Positions 7,953 through 16,236 of a stretch of 64,000 bases of DNA are shown in pieces. The first letter of the stretch is position 1. Every line of letters starts with the position of its first letter. The translations under genes and the position numbers were made by a program. The stretch is from assembly GCF_017168335.1 (NCBI RefSeq), contig NZ_JABFAU010000013.1:602172-666171 (forward strand). The letters are read 5' to 3'. The notes beneath the pieces were generated by a model that saw only the letters and a program-made list of their open reading frames with translations, had not been told where the DNA came from and did not search any database. This DNA comes from Rhodococcus sp. KRD162. Lineage in GTDB: Bacteria > Actinomycetota > Actinomycetes > Mycobacteriales > Mycobacteriaceae.

Positions 7953-9026
7953 TCACCATGTCCTGCTCGGGCGGGGCCGAACAGTGGAGTGGCCGGTCGT
8001 GACGCCTCGGACCATGGGCCGCATCAGAAACTCGTGCGGAAAACCCAGGTCCACAGCGCTGGCGGCCTGCAGTGTCTCGAGGTGGGATGCGTCGAAGGTG
8101 ACATCGAGTGCAGAGATGTTCTGCTGCAACTGTTCCACGGTTCGCGCACCGATCAGCGAGCTGGCAACAGCCGGATTCTCGAGCGTCCACGCGAGAGCCA
8201 CCTGAGCAGCAGTCACGCCGAGTTCACGGGCGACATCGACGACGGCCTCCGCGATCTCGAGACCCCGCACGGTGAGCGTCCCGCTCGCCCGCGCGTGATC
8301 GCGACGGGTACCCACCGGACTGTCGGAACCGCCCGCTCCCAGGTCAGCAGCAGAGTATTTGCCCGTCAACACCCCACCGCCCAGCGGAGACCACGGAATG
8401 ACACCGATACCCAATTCGTTCGCCATCGGTATCAGGTCCCGCTCGGTGGTCCGCTCGATCAGACTGTATTCCACCTGCAGCGCCGCGAACGACGGCCAGC
8501 CCCGGATGTCGGCAATGGTCTGCATGCGCGCGACCTCCCATGCCGGCGTATCCGAAATACCAAGGTAAAGAACCTTTCCCGAGCGAACCAGGTCTGCCAG
8601 CGATGCGATGACCTCGTCGCTCGGCGTCATACCGTCCCACGCATGCAGATACAGCAGATCGATGTAGTCCGTACCGAGGTTCTTCAGACTCGCTTCGACG
8701 GACCCTCGAAGACTCTTCCTGCCACCCCCACCGGCATTCGGATCCAAAGGATCACGAGTCGCCGCGTACTTGGTCGCTACGACAACCGAGTCACGTCGTC
8801 CGCGGAGAAACTCGCCGAGATAGCGTTCCGATTCCCCGTCGGTGTAGATGTTCGCGGTATCGACCAGGTTGCCCCCTGCATCGAGATACGCGTCGAAGAT
8901 GCGTTTCGAGTCGTTCCTGTCGGCACCCCACCCCCAGGCTTCACCGAATGTCATCGTTCCCAACGACAACGGTGACACCCGCAATCCCGAGCGTCCGAGC
9001 AATCGATAGTCCTCCATACGCGTCAT
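7953..9026 (-). CDS. aldo/keto reductase
   Basis: This 357-aa NAD(P)H-dependent (beta/alpha)8-barrel oxidoreductase has the catalytic tetrad visible: Asp in VDTANIYTDG with Tyr in the same motif, Lys in VVATKYA, and His in LLYLHAWDGMTP. The cofactor region is VIPWSPLGGGVLTGKY and LIGARTVEQLQQN. The N terminus RLLGRSGLRVSPLSLGTMTFG is typical of AKR subfamilies that act on unspecified aldehydes. A ribosome-binding GAGGAGAGGG precedes ATG MTRMEDY. It is divergent from the XRE regulator at 9156, a layout common for regulator-target pairs. Confidence 0.92.
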   Translation of the reverse strand: MTRMEDYRLLGRSGLRVSPLSLGTMTFGEAWGWGADRNDSKRIFDAYLDAGGNLVDTANIYTDGESERYLGEFLRGRRDSVVVATKYAATRDPLDPNAGGGGRKSLRGSVEASLKNLGTDYIDLLYLHAWDGMTPSDEVIASLADLVRSGKVLYLGISDTPAWEVARMQTIADIRGWPSFAALQVEYSLIERTTERDLIPMANELGIGVIPWSPLGGGVLTGKYSAADLGAGGSDSPVGTRRDHARASGTLTVRGLEIAEAVVDVARELGVTAAQVALAWTLENPAVASSLIGARTVEQLQQNISALDVTFDASHLETLQAASAVDLGFPHEFLMRPMVRGVTTGHSTVRPRPSRTW

Positions 9027-9143
9027 GTCCGGTCCCTCTCCTCGGTTCAGCTACCTCGATCACCGTCACAGATGCGTCGAGCAGCGGGAAGGATGCGGTC
9101 ATCCTGGGACGCGCGATACCAGGCCGCGTGCGCTGAACTGCCC

Positions 9144-9149
9144 TACGCT
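9144..9149 (+). promoter_or_regulatory. -10 element of the XRE regulator
   Basis: TACGCT (TANNNT) lies exactly at -12 to -7 from GTG 9156. This supports a leaderless transcript and decides the start of the regulator against an upstream in-frame ATG. Confidence 0.5.
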
Positions 9150-9155
9150 GGACGG

Positions 9156-10025
9156 GTGAACACGACGCCACCGCGGCGAGGTCGGCACGAGCTTGCCGCA
9201 TTTCTGCGTGCCCGACGCGAGGCGCTCGCGCCGACGGACGTCGGCCTGCCACCGCGGATCGGAGCGTCGCGCACACCCGGTTTGAGGCGTGAGGAGGTCG
9301 CAACGCTCGCCGGGGTGAGCGTCGACTATCTCGTACGGCTCGAGCAGGCCCGTGATGTCCGGCCCTCCGCTCAGGTGGTGCAGTCACTGTCGAATGCACT
9401 CGGGCTGTCCACTGATCAGACCGGCTACCTGTTCACCCTCGCCGGGCATCGCGCACCCGAGCGAGCCACCACCCAGAAGGTGCCCGACGGCATCGGACAG
9501 TTGATCGAGGACATCGGCCCACTCCCCGCGATGGTGCTCAACCACCGACTCGACATACTCGCCACCAACGAGATGATGGCCGCGCTACTGCTCGACATCG
9601 ACAAACGACCGTCGTCGGAGCGGAATGTACTACGAATGTGCTTTCTGGACAGTCGATTCGACGGTTTCTACGACGCTCGCGACGACGTCGTCCGCGGCGC
9701 GGTCGCCGATCTTCGTGCCGCCTGGGTGAACCATTCACACGACGAGGAACTCGCAGCCTTGATCGACGAACTGGAACGAGGCAGCGCGGAATTTTCGCGC
9801 TATTGGCAGTCCCGCGAAGTATCGGTGCGCAGCCGAGGAGACAAACCCATGCGGCACCCACTCGTCGGGCCGGTGACCGTGACATTCGATGTCCTCACAC
9901 CACTCGGCGACCCCGACCTACGGTTGATCGTCTACCGGCCCGCGGACCCACAATCTCGTTGTGCCCTCGACGAGCTCGGCCGGTCGCGTTCTCAGCGAAG
10001 ACAGCGACACCTCCGCACGATCTGA
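9156..10025 (+). CDS. XRE-family regulator with MmyB-like ligand domain
   Basis: This 289-aa protein has an N-terminal HTH (LRREEVATLAGVSVDYLVRLEQARDVRPS, residues about 45-80) followed by a PAS-like MmyB ligand-binding domain (LGLSTDQTGYLFTLAGH, PAMVLNHRLDILATNEMMAALL, and HPLVGPVTVTFDVL near the end). This architecture is abundant in actinobacteria, and such genes often stand divergent to the short-chain or aldo-keto reductase they control. That is the case here. The GTG start is chosen on the perfectly placed -10 element. The ligand is unknown. Confidence 0.88.
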   Translation: MNTTPPRRGRHELAAFLRARREALAPTDVGLPPRIGASRTPGLRREEVATLAGVSVDYLVRLEQARDVRPSAQVVQSLSNALGLSTDQTGYLFTLAGHRAPERATTQKVPDGIGQLIEDIGPLPAMVLNHRLDILATNEMMAALLLDIDKRPSSERNVLRMCFLDSRFDGFYDARDDVVRGAVADLRAAWVNHSHDEELAALIDELERGSAEFSRYWQSREVSVRSRGDKPMRHPLVGPVTVTFDVLTPLGDPDLRLIVYRPADPQSRCALDELGRSRSQRRQRHLRTI

Positions 10026-10113
10026 AACCGACCTTTCGCGGCACGAAAAATCGAGACTCCATCGACGCAGTGCTCCTATCGTTTCGGGCAGAACATAGGA
10101 AGGTCACCGGCAC

Positions 10114-10981
10114 ATGCTCGAACGATGGAACGCAGCACTCGACTACATCGAGAACAATCTCGACCGCGAGATCGACCCGATCGAGCTCGCTCGAATCACC
10201 CTCACATCGGAATATCACTTTCGACGCGTGTTCTCGGCACTGGCGGGAATGCCGCTGTCGCACTACATCCGGCAACGCCGAATGACGTTGGCAGCAGCGG
10301 ACATTCTCGACGGACAGAACATACTCGACGTAGCCGGCAAATACGGCTACACCGCAGACGCCTTCACCCGCGCCTTCCGAGACCTGCACGGCATCACACC
10401 ATCTCGAGCACGCCGACCCGGAACTACCCTTCGTTCCCGACAAGCAGTGACATTTCACCTGACAATCGAAGGACGAAGCACCATGCGGAACCGCATCACC
10501 GAACTGCCGGCATTTCACATCGTCGGCAAAACCACCCGAATCCCACTCCGGTTTCACGGCGAGAACACCGCCATGACCGAATTCCACCGGAGCCTCACCC
10601 CAGGAACAGGCAAAAAACTACGGGAGTTCGCCGACCTGGCCGAACTCCCAGACATCCTCTTCGTCAGCGACGGCTTCGAACCCGAACGAGAAGACGGCAG
10701 CCTGTTCGACTACTACTTCGCCGTTGCCACCACATCACCCGCACCACCCGGATGGGACACTTGCCGTAGCCGCATCGACATGGGCAGTGTTCGAGACGAA
10801 CAGCGACACCGCACTCGCCCCCGCACTCCAACAACTCTGGGCCGACGCCTTCAGCGAATGGTTCCCGTCCAACCCCTACGAAACAATTCCGGGACCGGAA
10901 ATCCTGACCGTCACCGAAACCTCCCTCGACTGGACCTCGGGAGCGGGAGAGCTCTGGATTCCAGTCCAACGAATTCGATAA
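10114..10981 (+). pseudogene. AraC regulator with GyrI-like effector domain, frameshifted
   Basis: AGGAAGG precedes ATG 10114. Residues 1-105 are a standard AraC HTH pair (IDPIELARITLTSEYHFRRVFSALAG, DVAGKYGYTADAFTRAFRDLHG). A GyrI/AraC-E-like effector domain follows (FHIVGKTTRIPL ... YYFAVAT). Near 10756-10762 the reading frame must move by one base for the domain to continue (LAVAASTWAVFETNSDTA ... ELWIPVQRIR, stop at 10979-10981). Left in frame, the remainder is low-complexity Arg/Thr-rich sequence. The domain is split at a conserved spot, so this is a pseudogene or carries a sequence error. Confidence 0.78.
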
Positions 10982-11023
10982 TCGTGGCTGACCCCATCCC
11001 CTCCCGTTGCGGCTCGCCATGAC

Positions 11024-11079
11024 CACTCGATGTGACGTTCAGTGGCCTTTTCGGGGGTCAATGTCACATCGAGTGGACT
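11024..11079 (+). repeat. 56-bp double-palindrome intergenic element, copy 1
   Basis: This is a member of a seven-copy family in the window. It begins CACTCGATGTGAC and ends CACATCGAGTGGACT. Near-palindromes are centred on 11034 and 11065 (31 bp apart) with the spacer CCTTTTCGGGGGTC between them. It sits in the convergent gap between the AraC-GyrI pseudogene and the PPOX gene. Confidence 0.9.
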
Positions 11080-11090
11080 CGTCATCGGTG

Positions 11091-11522
11091 TCAGGCGATC
11101 GATTGGCCGTACACACGTGTCACCGAGATGGTGATCAGCACTCGTCGATCGGCGACCATGACTGCGCGGTATTCGTTCCAATCGGGGTGTTCACCGGCGG
11201 CGGCGCGGAAGTAGTCCACCAAGGCATCGACCTCGGGGCTCTCGGGTGACGATCCCGGCCCGGTGAGGGTAACGGTTCCTTCCGCCGTCGCCCATGCTGT
11301 TCCGTCGGCGCTGGTCACCTCGAGCGCGGCGCGAGGGTCTCGGCGTAGATTCGTCGTTTTCGCTCGCCCTTCGGTGACCGAGATGGTGATGGTGCCGGCT
11401 GCACGGTCGTAGAACGGCGTCACCGGTGAGAGCTGCGGCATTCCGCTCGCTTTGATGGTGGCGAGCACACCGATTCGGCTCTGCTCGAGAAGCGCATGTG
11501 GATCGTAGGTAGTTCCGGTCAT
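11091..11522 (-). CDS. PPOX-class probable F420-dependent enzyme
   Basis: This 143-aa split-barrel flavin/F420-binding-fold protein reads SRIGVLATIKASGMPQLSPVTPFYDRAAGTITIS, then RAKTTNLRRDPRAALEV and AEGTVTLTG. This is the TIGR03618-type layout of F420H2-dependent reductases and related pyridoxamine-oxidase-like proteins. The start is ATG MTGTTYDPHALLEQ after GGGGAC. It is convergent with the AraC-GyrI pseudogene, and a 56-bp repeat lies beyond its 3' end. It probably reduces a quinone-like or xenobiotic substrate with F420H2. The cofactor is inferred from the family. Confidence 0.85.
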   Translation of the reverse strand: MTGTTYDPHALLEQSRIGVLATIKASGMPQLSPVTPFYDRAAGTITISVTEGRAKTTNLRRDPRAALEVTSADGTAWATAEGTVTLTGPGSSPESPEVDALVDYFRAAAGEHPDWNEYRAVMVADRRVLITISVTRVYGQSIA

Positions 11523-11608
11523 GGTGTCCCCAATTGGTCGTCGAAACAAGCGTGCACGAGCTTTTCAACAGGGAACGTCGTCGAAGACGCCTTTGTTCCG
11601 TTCCGACT

Positions 11609-12094
11609 TCACGGTTGTCTGTCGTCGGTCAGCTCCGCCGCGTAGGCCCCGATTGCTCGACGGTACCTCCCCAGCGCCGGATCTGCGGCATGCAGTGCAT
11701 TGAGCAACGCCTGCGCACCGTCGCCCTTGTCCCAGAGGGCGAGTGCTGCGAATGCGTCACGCGCAGAGGAGTATTCGTCCGCGAACTCGAACTCGTTCAG
11801 CACTCGCAACGCGTCGTCCTGTCGACCCAGATTGCGGAGCGAACTAGCCAGTTGAAGGCGAGCCTGGTTCTCCCTGTCGACATCGAGCCCCTCGGACAAC
11901 GATGCCTCGTACAGCGGAACGGCCGCAGATTCCTCACCCAGGAAGTCTTCCAAGGACGCTCTCTCGAACAGTCCACGAGCGTCGGAACACTCTCCAACGG
12001 ACAGTATTTGGTTGATCTGGATCCGCATGCGATCGGGATCGGCATCGTCCGCGTCGCGCCAGAATTCCGCTATCCGCTCTTCCCAACTCAGCAT
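11609..12094 (-). CDS. tetratricopeptide-like protein (TPR_5 type)
   Basis: This 161-aa all-helical protein has TPR-like repeats (ARGLFERASLEDFLGEESAAVPLYEASLSEGL, ARLQLASSLRNLGRQDDALRVLNEF, SARDAFAALALWDKGDGAQALLNAL). It matches short actinobacterial TPR_5 proteins of unknown role. There is no signal peptide or TM, so it is cytosolic and probably a protein-interaction scaffold. It starts at ATG MLSWEERI and stands upstream of the PPOX gene on the same strand, with a gap of about 85 bp. An operon is possible but not shown. Confidence 0.78.
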   Translation of the reverse strand: MLSWEERIAEFWRDADDADPDRMRIQINQILSVGECSDARGLFERASLEDFLGEESAAVPLYEASLSEGLDVDRENQARLQLASSLRNLGRQDDALRVLNEFEFADEYSSARDAFAALALWDKGDGAQALLNALHAADPALGRYRRAIGAYAAELTDDRQP

Positions 12095-12218
12095 GGAATC
12101 GATCGTGCACGATGCTGCGGGCTGACGCCACCGTTGGGTCTGTCCCCACGTGCATTGTCATCGGGACACGGAGAGGGCGACGTGTCCGACTCCCCCTCCT
12201 AACAACAACACCCGCCGA

Positions 12219-12584
12219 CTACCGGCCTACGAATTCGATTCGGTTGCCCACCCCGTCGCGGGTATGGAACCGTCGTCGACCCGGTATCTGCTCAGGGTCG
12301 GCCCACTCCACCGGGTAGCCGGCAGATTGCAACGCCACAGCGGTCGCGTCGACGTCGGCGACAAATGCGGGGTGCGCCTTCACTGCCGGCCTGAAGTCAT
12401 CGTCGATACCGACATGTAGCTCGCCGTCAGGACCACCGACACCCGGCACTCGAAACCAACAGCCTCCGCGTACGGCCAGCAGCGGCGGCTTCGGGATCTC
12501 CTCCCAGCCCAAGGCTTCTGAGTAGAACGCACGCTCGAGGTTCTCGCCGCCCACCGGACACGCGACCTGCACATGATGGATCAT
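12219..12584 (-). CDS. VOC-superfamily protein
   Basis: This 121-aa VOC protein has one pair of modules (MIHHVQVACPVGGENLERAFYSEALGWEEIPKPP, and HPAFVADVDATAVALQSAGYPV ... GNRIEFVGR). The N-terminal HHVQ and C-terminal RIEF Glu occupy the positions of metal-binding residues in glyoxalase-like enzymes. The longer upstream reading lacks family similarity, so ATG MIHHVQV is chosen. The substrate is unknown. Confidence 0.82.
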   Translation of the reverse strand: MIHHVQVACPVGGENLERAFYSEALGWEEIPKPPLLAVRGGCWFRVPGVGGPDGELHVGIDDDFRPAVKAHPAFVADVDATAVALQSAGYPVEWADPEQIPGRRRFHTRDGVGNRIEFVGR

Positions 12585-12638
12585 CGTCAGAACGTACCGC
12601 CGACTCGATTGACACGCCGGTGAACGGTAGGCAAACGT

Positions 12639-13115
12639 ATGAGCATGCAACTGAGATTTCTGGCCGGCATCTCGACGGCCTTCGCATTCAAGCTCCTGCT
12701 GATGCGAGCGCTGACACTCAAGCTGCAGCGAGACATCGACGCACTGAACAAGGGCAACTACCGCCCGCTACTGTCGTCCTTCCACCGAGACGCGGTGCTC
12801 AAATTCGCTGATGGAGACAGCCGCTGGTCGGGTACCCACCGCGGCCGCGCAGCCATCGAGAGATTCTTCCAGGACTTCGTCGCGGCCGGAATCAAAGGCC
12901 AGATCACAGAGATCTACAGCGGCGGCGCACCATGGCGCATGACCCTGCTCGTGCGCTTCGACGACCAAGCCCACGCGGCCGACGGTACCCAGATCTACAG
13001 CAACCGCACCGTGCTCCTGGTCCGCACGAGCTGGGGAAAAATCGTCTCCCAGGAAGACTTCTTCGAGGACACCACACGAATCGACGCCTTCGAGAGGAAG
13101 CTTCGGCAACTCTGA
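12639..13115 (+). CDS. NTF2-like (SnoaL-type) protein
   Basis: This 158-aa protein has a hydrophobic N-terminal helix (FLAGISTAFAFKLLLMRALTL) that could be a membrane anchor or part of the fold. A SnoaL/NTF2 alpha+beta cone follows: YRPLLSSFHRDAVLKFADGDSRWSGTHRGRAAIERFFQDFVAAG, then IYSNRTVLLVRTSWGKIVSQEDFFED. The WSGTHRGRAAIE segment is the conserved SnoaL-like signature. Members range from isomerases and hydrolases to stress proteins, so no reaction can be given. It is convergent with the cobalamin ABC operon, with a repeat element between them. Confidence 0.8.
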   Translation: MSMQLRFLAGISTAFAFKLLLMRALTLKLQRDIDALNKGNYRPLLSSFHRDAVLKFADGDSRWSGTHRGRAAIERFFQDFVAAGIKGQITEIYSGGAPWRMTLLVRFDDQAHAADGTQIYSNRTVLLVRTSWGKIVSQEDFFEDTTRIDAFERKLRQL

Positions 13116-13154
13116 ATTCGTGCTCCAATCGCCTCGATCCGCCGCGTTTGCCGG

Positions 13155-13210
13155 TACTCGATGTGACATTCGGTGGCCTTTTCGGGGGTCGATGTCACAT
13201 CGAGTGGACT
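13155..13210 (+). repeat. 56-bp double-palindrome intergenic element, copy 2
   Basis: Palindrome centres lie at 13165 and 13196, 31 bp apart. The spacer is GCCTTTTCGGGGGTC. Outer arms ACTCGATGTGACAT and ATGTCACATCGAGT are perfectly complementary over 14 bp. It lies between the convergent NTF2-like gene and the ABC ATPase gene. Confidence 0.9.
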
Positions 13211-13256
13211 TCGGTCGAGGGGAGTGGGGTGGGGTCGACCACCATCGGCTGGGCGG

Positions 13257-14015
13257 TCAGGGACGTCGGTAGGTCACCTGCGGATAGGTCTCGGTGTTGG
13301 TGACGGTGGCGTGCACGTTGTACACCGTGCGCACCAGGTGTTCGGTGATCACCTCGTCCGGGGTTCCCGATGCCACGATGGTGCCGTTGTTCAGCACGAT
13401 GATGCGGTCGCAGAACATGGCGGCGAGGTTGAGGTCGTGTAGGGCGATGTAGCTGCTCAGGGGTAGTCCGGCGACGAGCGTCAGGATATCGAGTTGATGT
13501 TGGATGTCGAGGTGGTTGGTCGGTTCGTCGAGCAGTAGTTCGGTGGGCTGTTGGGCGAGGGCGCGTGCGATGTGGACGCGTTGGCGTTCGCCGCCGGAGA
13601 GTGTGTGCCAGCGGCGGGTGGCTTTCGATGTCATGCCGGTGTCTTCGAGTGCTCGGGCGATGGCGGTGTCGTCGTCGGATGTGTCGCCGGCGAAGATGCC
13701 GTGGTGCGGGATGCGGCCGAGGCGGACGACGTCGCGGACGCTGATGTCGACGTCGGTGTCGGAGTGTTGGTCGACCATCGCCACGCGCCGTGCGATGCGT
13801 CGGCGACGCAGGGTTCCGAGACTGTGCCCGCTCAGCAGCACGTCACCGCTGTCGGGGGCGACGATGCCGGCGAGGATGCGCAGGAGCGAGGATTTGCCCG
13901 AGCCGTTGGGGCCGATCAGACCGATGGTCTCGCCCGCGTCGGGTTCGAAGCTGATGCCGTTCAAGATCGGGTGGCCGCCACGCGTCCAGCGTATGTCCGC
14001 TGCGTGCAGTGTCAT
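13257..14015 (-). CDS. ABC transporter ATP-binding protein (BtuD/FecE-like)
   Basis: This 252-aa ATPase has Walker A GPNGSGKSS, ABC signature LSGGERQRV, Walker B LLLDEPTNHLD and the switch His in YIALHDLNLA. It follows the FecE/BtuD/HemV subfamily that serves siderophore, heme and cobalamin importers. The start ATG (MTLHAADIRW) has AGGAGA upstream and overlaps the permease stop as ATGA, so translation is coupled. It is the last gene of the SBP-permease-ATPase operon behind the cobalamin riboswitch and probably powers B12 or cobamide uptake. Confidence 0.9.
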   Translation of the reverse strand: MTLHAADIRWTRGGHPILNGISFEPDAGETIGLIGPNGSGKSSLLRILAGIVAPDSGDVLLSGHSLGTLRRRRIARRVAMVDQHSDTDVDISVRDVVRLGRIPHHGIFAGDTSDDDTAIARALEDTGMTSKATRRWHTLSGGERQRVHIARALAQQPTELLLDEPTNHLDIQHQLDILTLVAGLPLSSYIALHDLNLAAMFCDRIIVLNNGTIVASGTPDEVITEHLVRTVYNVHATVTNTETYPQVTYRRP

Positions 14016-15037
14016 CGGGATCTCCTGAGCCGGAACAGAATGAGTGCGAAGGCGGGCACACCGATGAGTGCCGTGACGACGCCGACGGGAATCTCCTGTG
14101 GTGCAAACACAGTTCGGGCGATGGTGTCGACCCAGACCATGAAGATGGCGCCGATCAGAACCGTCGTCGGGAGCAGTCTTCGGTGCCGCGCTCCCACGAG
14201 GAAGCGGGCGGCGTGTGGGAGCACCAGTCCCACGAATCCGATGGCTCCGGCGGCACTGACGAGGGCGGCAGTGATCAGTGCGGTGATGACGAGCAACAGT
14301 ATTCGCACCCCTTTGACCGGCACTCCGAGTGATGCGGCCGCGTCGTGGCCGAAGGTGAACGCATCGAGGGCGGAGGTGTTGAGCAGGCACACCACCATTC
14401 CGAGGAGCGCGACCGTGCCGCACAGAGCCACATCGCTCCAGTCGGCACCGCTCAGGGAGCCGAGCAACCAGAACAGCACGCCGCGGGTTTGTTCGGCATC
14501 GGCCGAGGAAATGACGATGAACGACGTCAGGGCCGAGAACAGTTGGGTACCGGCAACTCCCGCGAGTACGACGCGGTCGTTGCCGCCGCCGGCCCCGGCG
14601 GCGAGAAGCATCACGAGCAGAAAGGACAGCAGTGCGCCCGCGAAGGCTCCGGTCGACAGCGAGAGAGCTCCGCCGCCGACCCCGAGCACGGCAATCACGA
14701 CTGCGCCGGTGGAGGCTCCGGACGAGATCCCCAGCACGAACGGATCGGCCAGCGGATTACGCAGCAGTGACTGCATGATGGCCCCACACAGCGCCAGGCC
14801 GGCACCGCAGATCGATGCCAGCAGGGTTCGCGGCAGCCGCAGCTCCCAGACTATGCCGTCCTGAATGCGACTCACCTGCGCCGAGCCGATCCCGATGTGC
14901 GCCAGGATCACTCGGTAGACATCGGTGACGGATACGCTGGCCGGTCCGATCGTCACGGCCACTGCGATCGAGAGCACCAACACCACACCGCCACCGAGCA
15001 GAAGCGGGATCAACAATCCCCGATCGGTGCGGTTCAT
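14012..15037 (-). CDS. FecCD/BtuC-family ABC permease
   Basis: This 341-aa permease has about 10 TM segments and the family motifs RLPRTLLASICGAGLALCGAIMQSLLRNPLADPFVLGIS, GLVLPHAARFLVG and the C-terminal EIPVGVVTALIGVPAFALIL. The start MNRTDRG overlaps the binding-protein stop as ATGA. An in-frame ATG 18 bases upstream is less likely. It forms the membrane channel of the riboswitch-controlled importer. The family includes BtuC, FecCD and HmuU. Cobalamin is preferred because of the leader RNA. Confidence 0.92.
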   Translation of the reverse strand: MNRTDRGLLIPLLLGGGVVLVLSIAVAVTIGPASVSVTDVYRVILAHIGIGSAQVSRIQDGIVWELRLPRTLLASICGAGLALCGAIMQSLLRNPLADPFVLGISSGASTGAVVIAVLGVGGGALSLSTGAFAGALLSFLLVMLLAAGAGGGNDRVVLAGVAGTQLFSALTSFIVISSADAEQTRGVLFWLLGSLSGADWSDVALCGTVALLGMVVCLLNTSALDAFTFGHDAAASLGVPVKGVRILLLVITALITAALVSAAGAIGFVGLVLPHAARFLVGARHRRLLPTTVLIGAIFMVWVDTIARTVFAPQEIPVGVVTALIGVPAFALILFRLRRSR

Positions 15038-16062
15038 CGGGTGGTCAGGCCCCAATTCTGTAGAGCGGCAGCAACTTTCTCGACTCCGTCGATGGTGCGA
15101 ATCGATGGGTTGAGATCGGCTCCGTTGACCACGATGTAGCGCTTGTCCTCGACGGCGGTCAGTCGGCTCGTGACGGGATTCGATTCGAGGAATTCGATCT
15201 TGCTGCCGAGTGCGTCCCCGGCGATGCTGCGCCGACTCAGATCCGCCAGCACGAGCGCGGTGGGATTGCGATCTGCAACGCTCTCCCAGTTAACCTGTGG
15301 CCATTCGTCGGTCGTGTCCGCATAGATGTTGTCGGCACCGACCGAATCGGTGATGATGCCCGAGGAGCCACAGCATCCCGCCATGTACGGGGTGTCGGTG
15401 TCGGCGAACCAGTACGCCAAGCGCACACCCGATGCGTCGACGGCACCGGAGGCCTGCGAGAAACGGTCCTGCAATTGCGCGACGAAGCGTTCCCCGCGAT
15501 CACGCACGTCGAAGATTGCCGCCAGATCGCGGATCTCCCGATACACGGTGTCGATCTCGAGCGGCGTGGTGCGTGCGCCGTCGGAATTGACACTGTCGTC
15601 GGTCTTTCCGTCACAGTCTGTGGGAGAGAGATAGTTCGGCACACCGAGCTGCTCGAACTGATCCCGATCGGCGACGCCTCCCGGCCCGAGGGTTCCGCTG
15701 AAGGACGCCGAGACGAAGTCGGGCTCGGTATCCAACACCACCTCCAGGGACGGCTTGTTGTCCGCCAACCTCGGTACTGTGGAATTCTCCGATTCGAGAT
15801 TCGAGCGGACCGGGTCCGTCCAGGTGGCCGTTCCGACCATGCGGTCGGCCAAGCCCAGTGACAGCAGGATCTCCGTCGAACTCTGGTTCAGAGACACCGC
15901 GCGCTGCGGAGGCGCATCGACGGTGACCGCGCGTCCACAGTTCTCGATGGTCAGCGGGTAGTCGGCGTTGGTGACGGAGACGGCGGCAGTGGGCGGTGGG
16001 GAGGAGCAGCCGGCCACGGCAAGAACGGAGACAGCGCCTAGTACGGCGAGAGTGGTACGCAT
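15034..16062 (-). CDS. periplasmic-binding lipoprotein of a cobalamin-type ABC importer
   Basis: This 342-aa lipoprotein has a signal peptide ending in lipobox LAVAGC (Cys19), so it is lipid-anchored on the outer face. The body has the TroA/BtuF fold: APPQRAVSLNQSSTEILLSLGLADRMVG, EPDFVSAS, and VNGADLNPSIRTIDGVEKVA near the end. A Cys-Cys pair (YMAGCCGSSGI) may be structural. It heads the operon, and CAGGAAGC precedes ATG. A cobalamin riboswitch lies in its leader, which makes B12, cobamide or a corrinoid the most likely ligand. Siderophore uptake is the alternative from fold alone. Confidence 0.88.
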   Translation of the reverse strand: MRTTLAVLGAVSVLAVAGCSSPPPTAAVSVTNADYPLTIENCGRAVTVDAPPQRAVSLNQSSTEILLSLGLADRMVGTATWTDPVRSNLESENSTVPRLADNKPSLEVVLDTEPDFVSASFSGTLGPGGVADRDQFEQLGVPNYLSPTDCDGKTDDSVNSDGARTTPLEIDTVYREIRDLAAIFDVRDRGERFVAQLQDRFSQASGAVDASGVRLAYWFADTDTPYMAGCCGSSGIITDSVGADNIYADTTDEWPQVNWESVADRNPTALVLADLSRRSIAGDALGSKIEFLESNPVTSRLTAVEDKRYIVVNGADLNPSIRTIDGVEKVAAALQNWGLTTR

Positions 16063-16102
16063 CGAAGAGCTTCCTGCTTGGGGCTCGTGTCGCGGAGCCG
16101 CG

Positions 16103-16212
16103 GGTGGGGTGAACCACGACGCCCGAGCATTCGGACTTCGAGCTCTCGCCCGTCACCGTTGCGCGCCAGCTCCGGAATTGCACCGGATTCCCTCGTTCGT
16201 CGCGTGCTGACC
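16103..16212 (-). promoter_or_regulatory. cobalamin riboswitch (AdoCbl/B12 box)
   Basis: On the minus strand the leader carries the conserved cobalamin-riboswitch core. It reads GGGAATCCGGTGCAATTCCG, then GCGCAACGGTGACGGGC, then the B12-box-like AAGTCCGAATGCTCGGGC. These match the GGGAA..GGTG..CCGG, CGCAACTGTGA and AGTCnGGA..C..GCC segments of the family in order and spacing. A GC hairpin at 16091-16102 lies between the aptamer and the lipoprotein start and could serve as the expression platform. High B12 is predicted to repress the importer. The ends are approximate. Confidence 0.88.
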
Positions 16213-16236
16213 TTATCGTGTGCGGTACCCGAAAGG

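Noticed and set aside
12161..12189. Hairpin TCGGGACACG / CGTGTCCGA between the TPR and VOC genes as a terminator
   Set aside because: The stem has a bulge and there is no U-tract on either side, so it was not listed as a feature.
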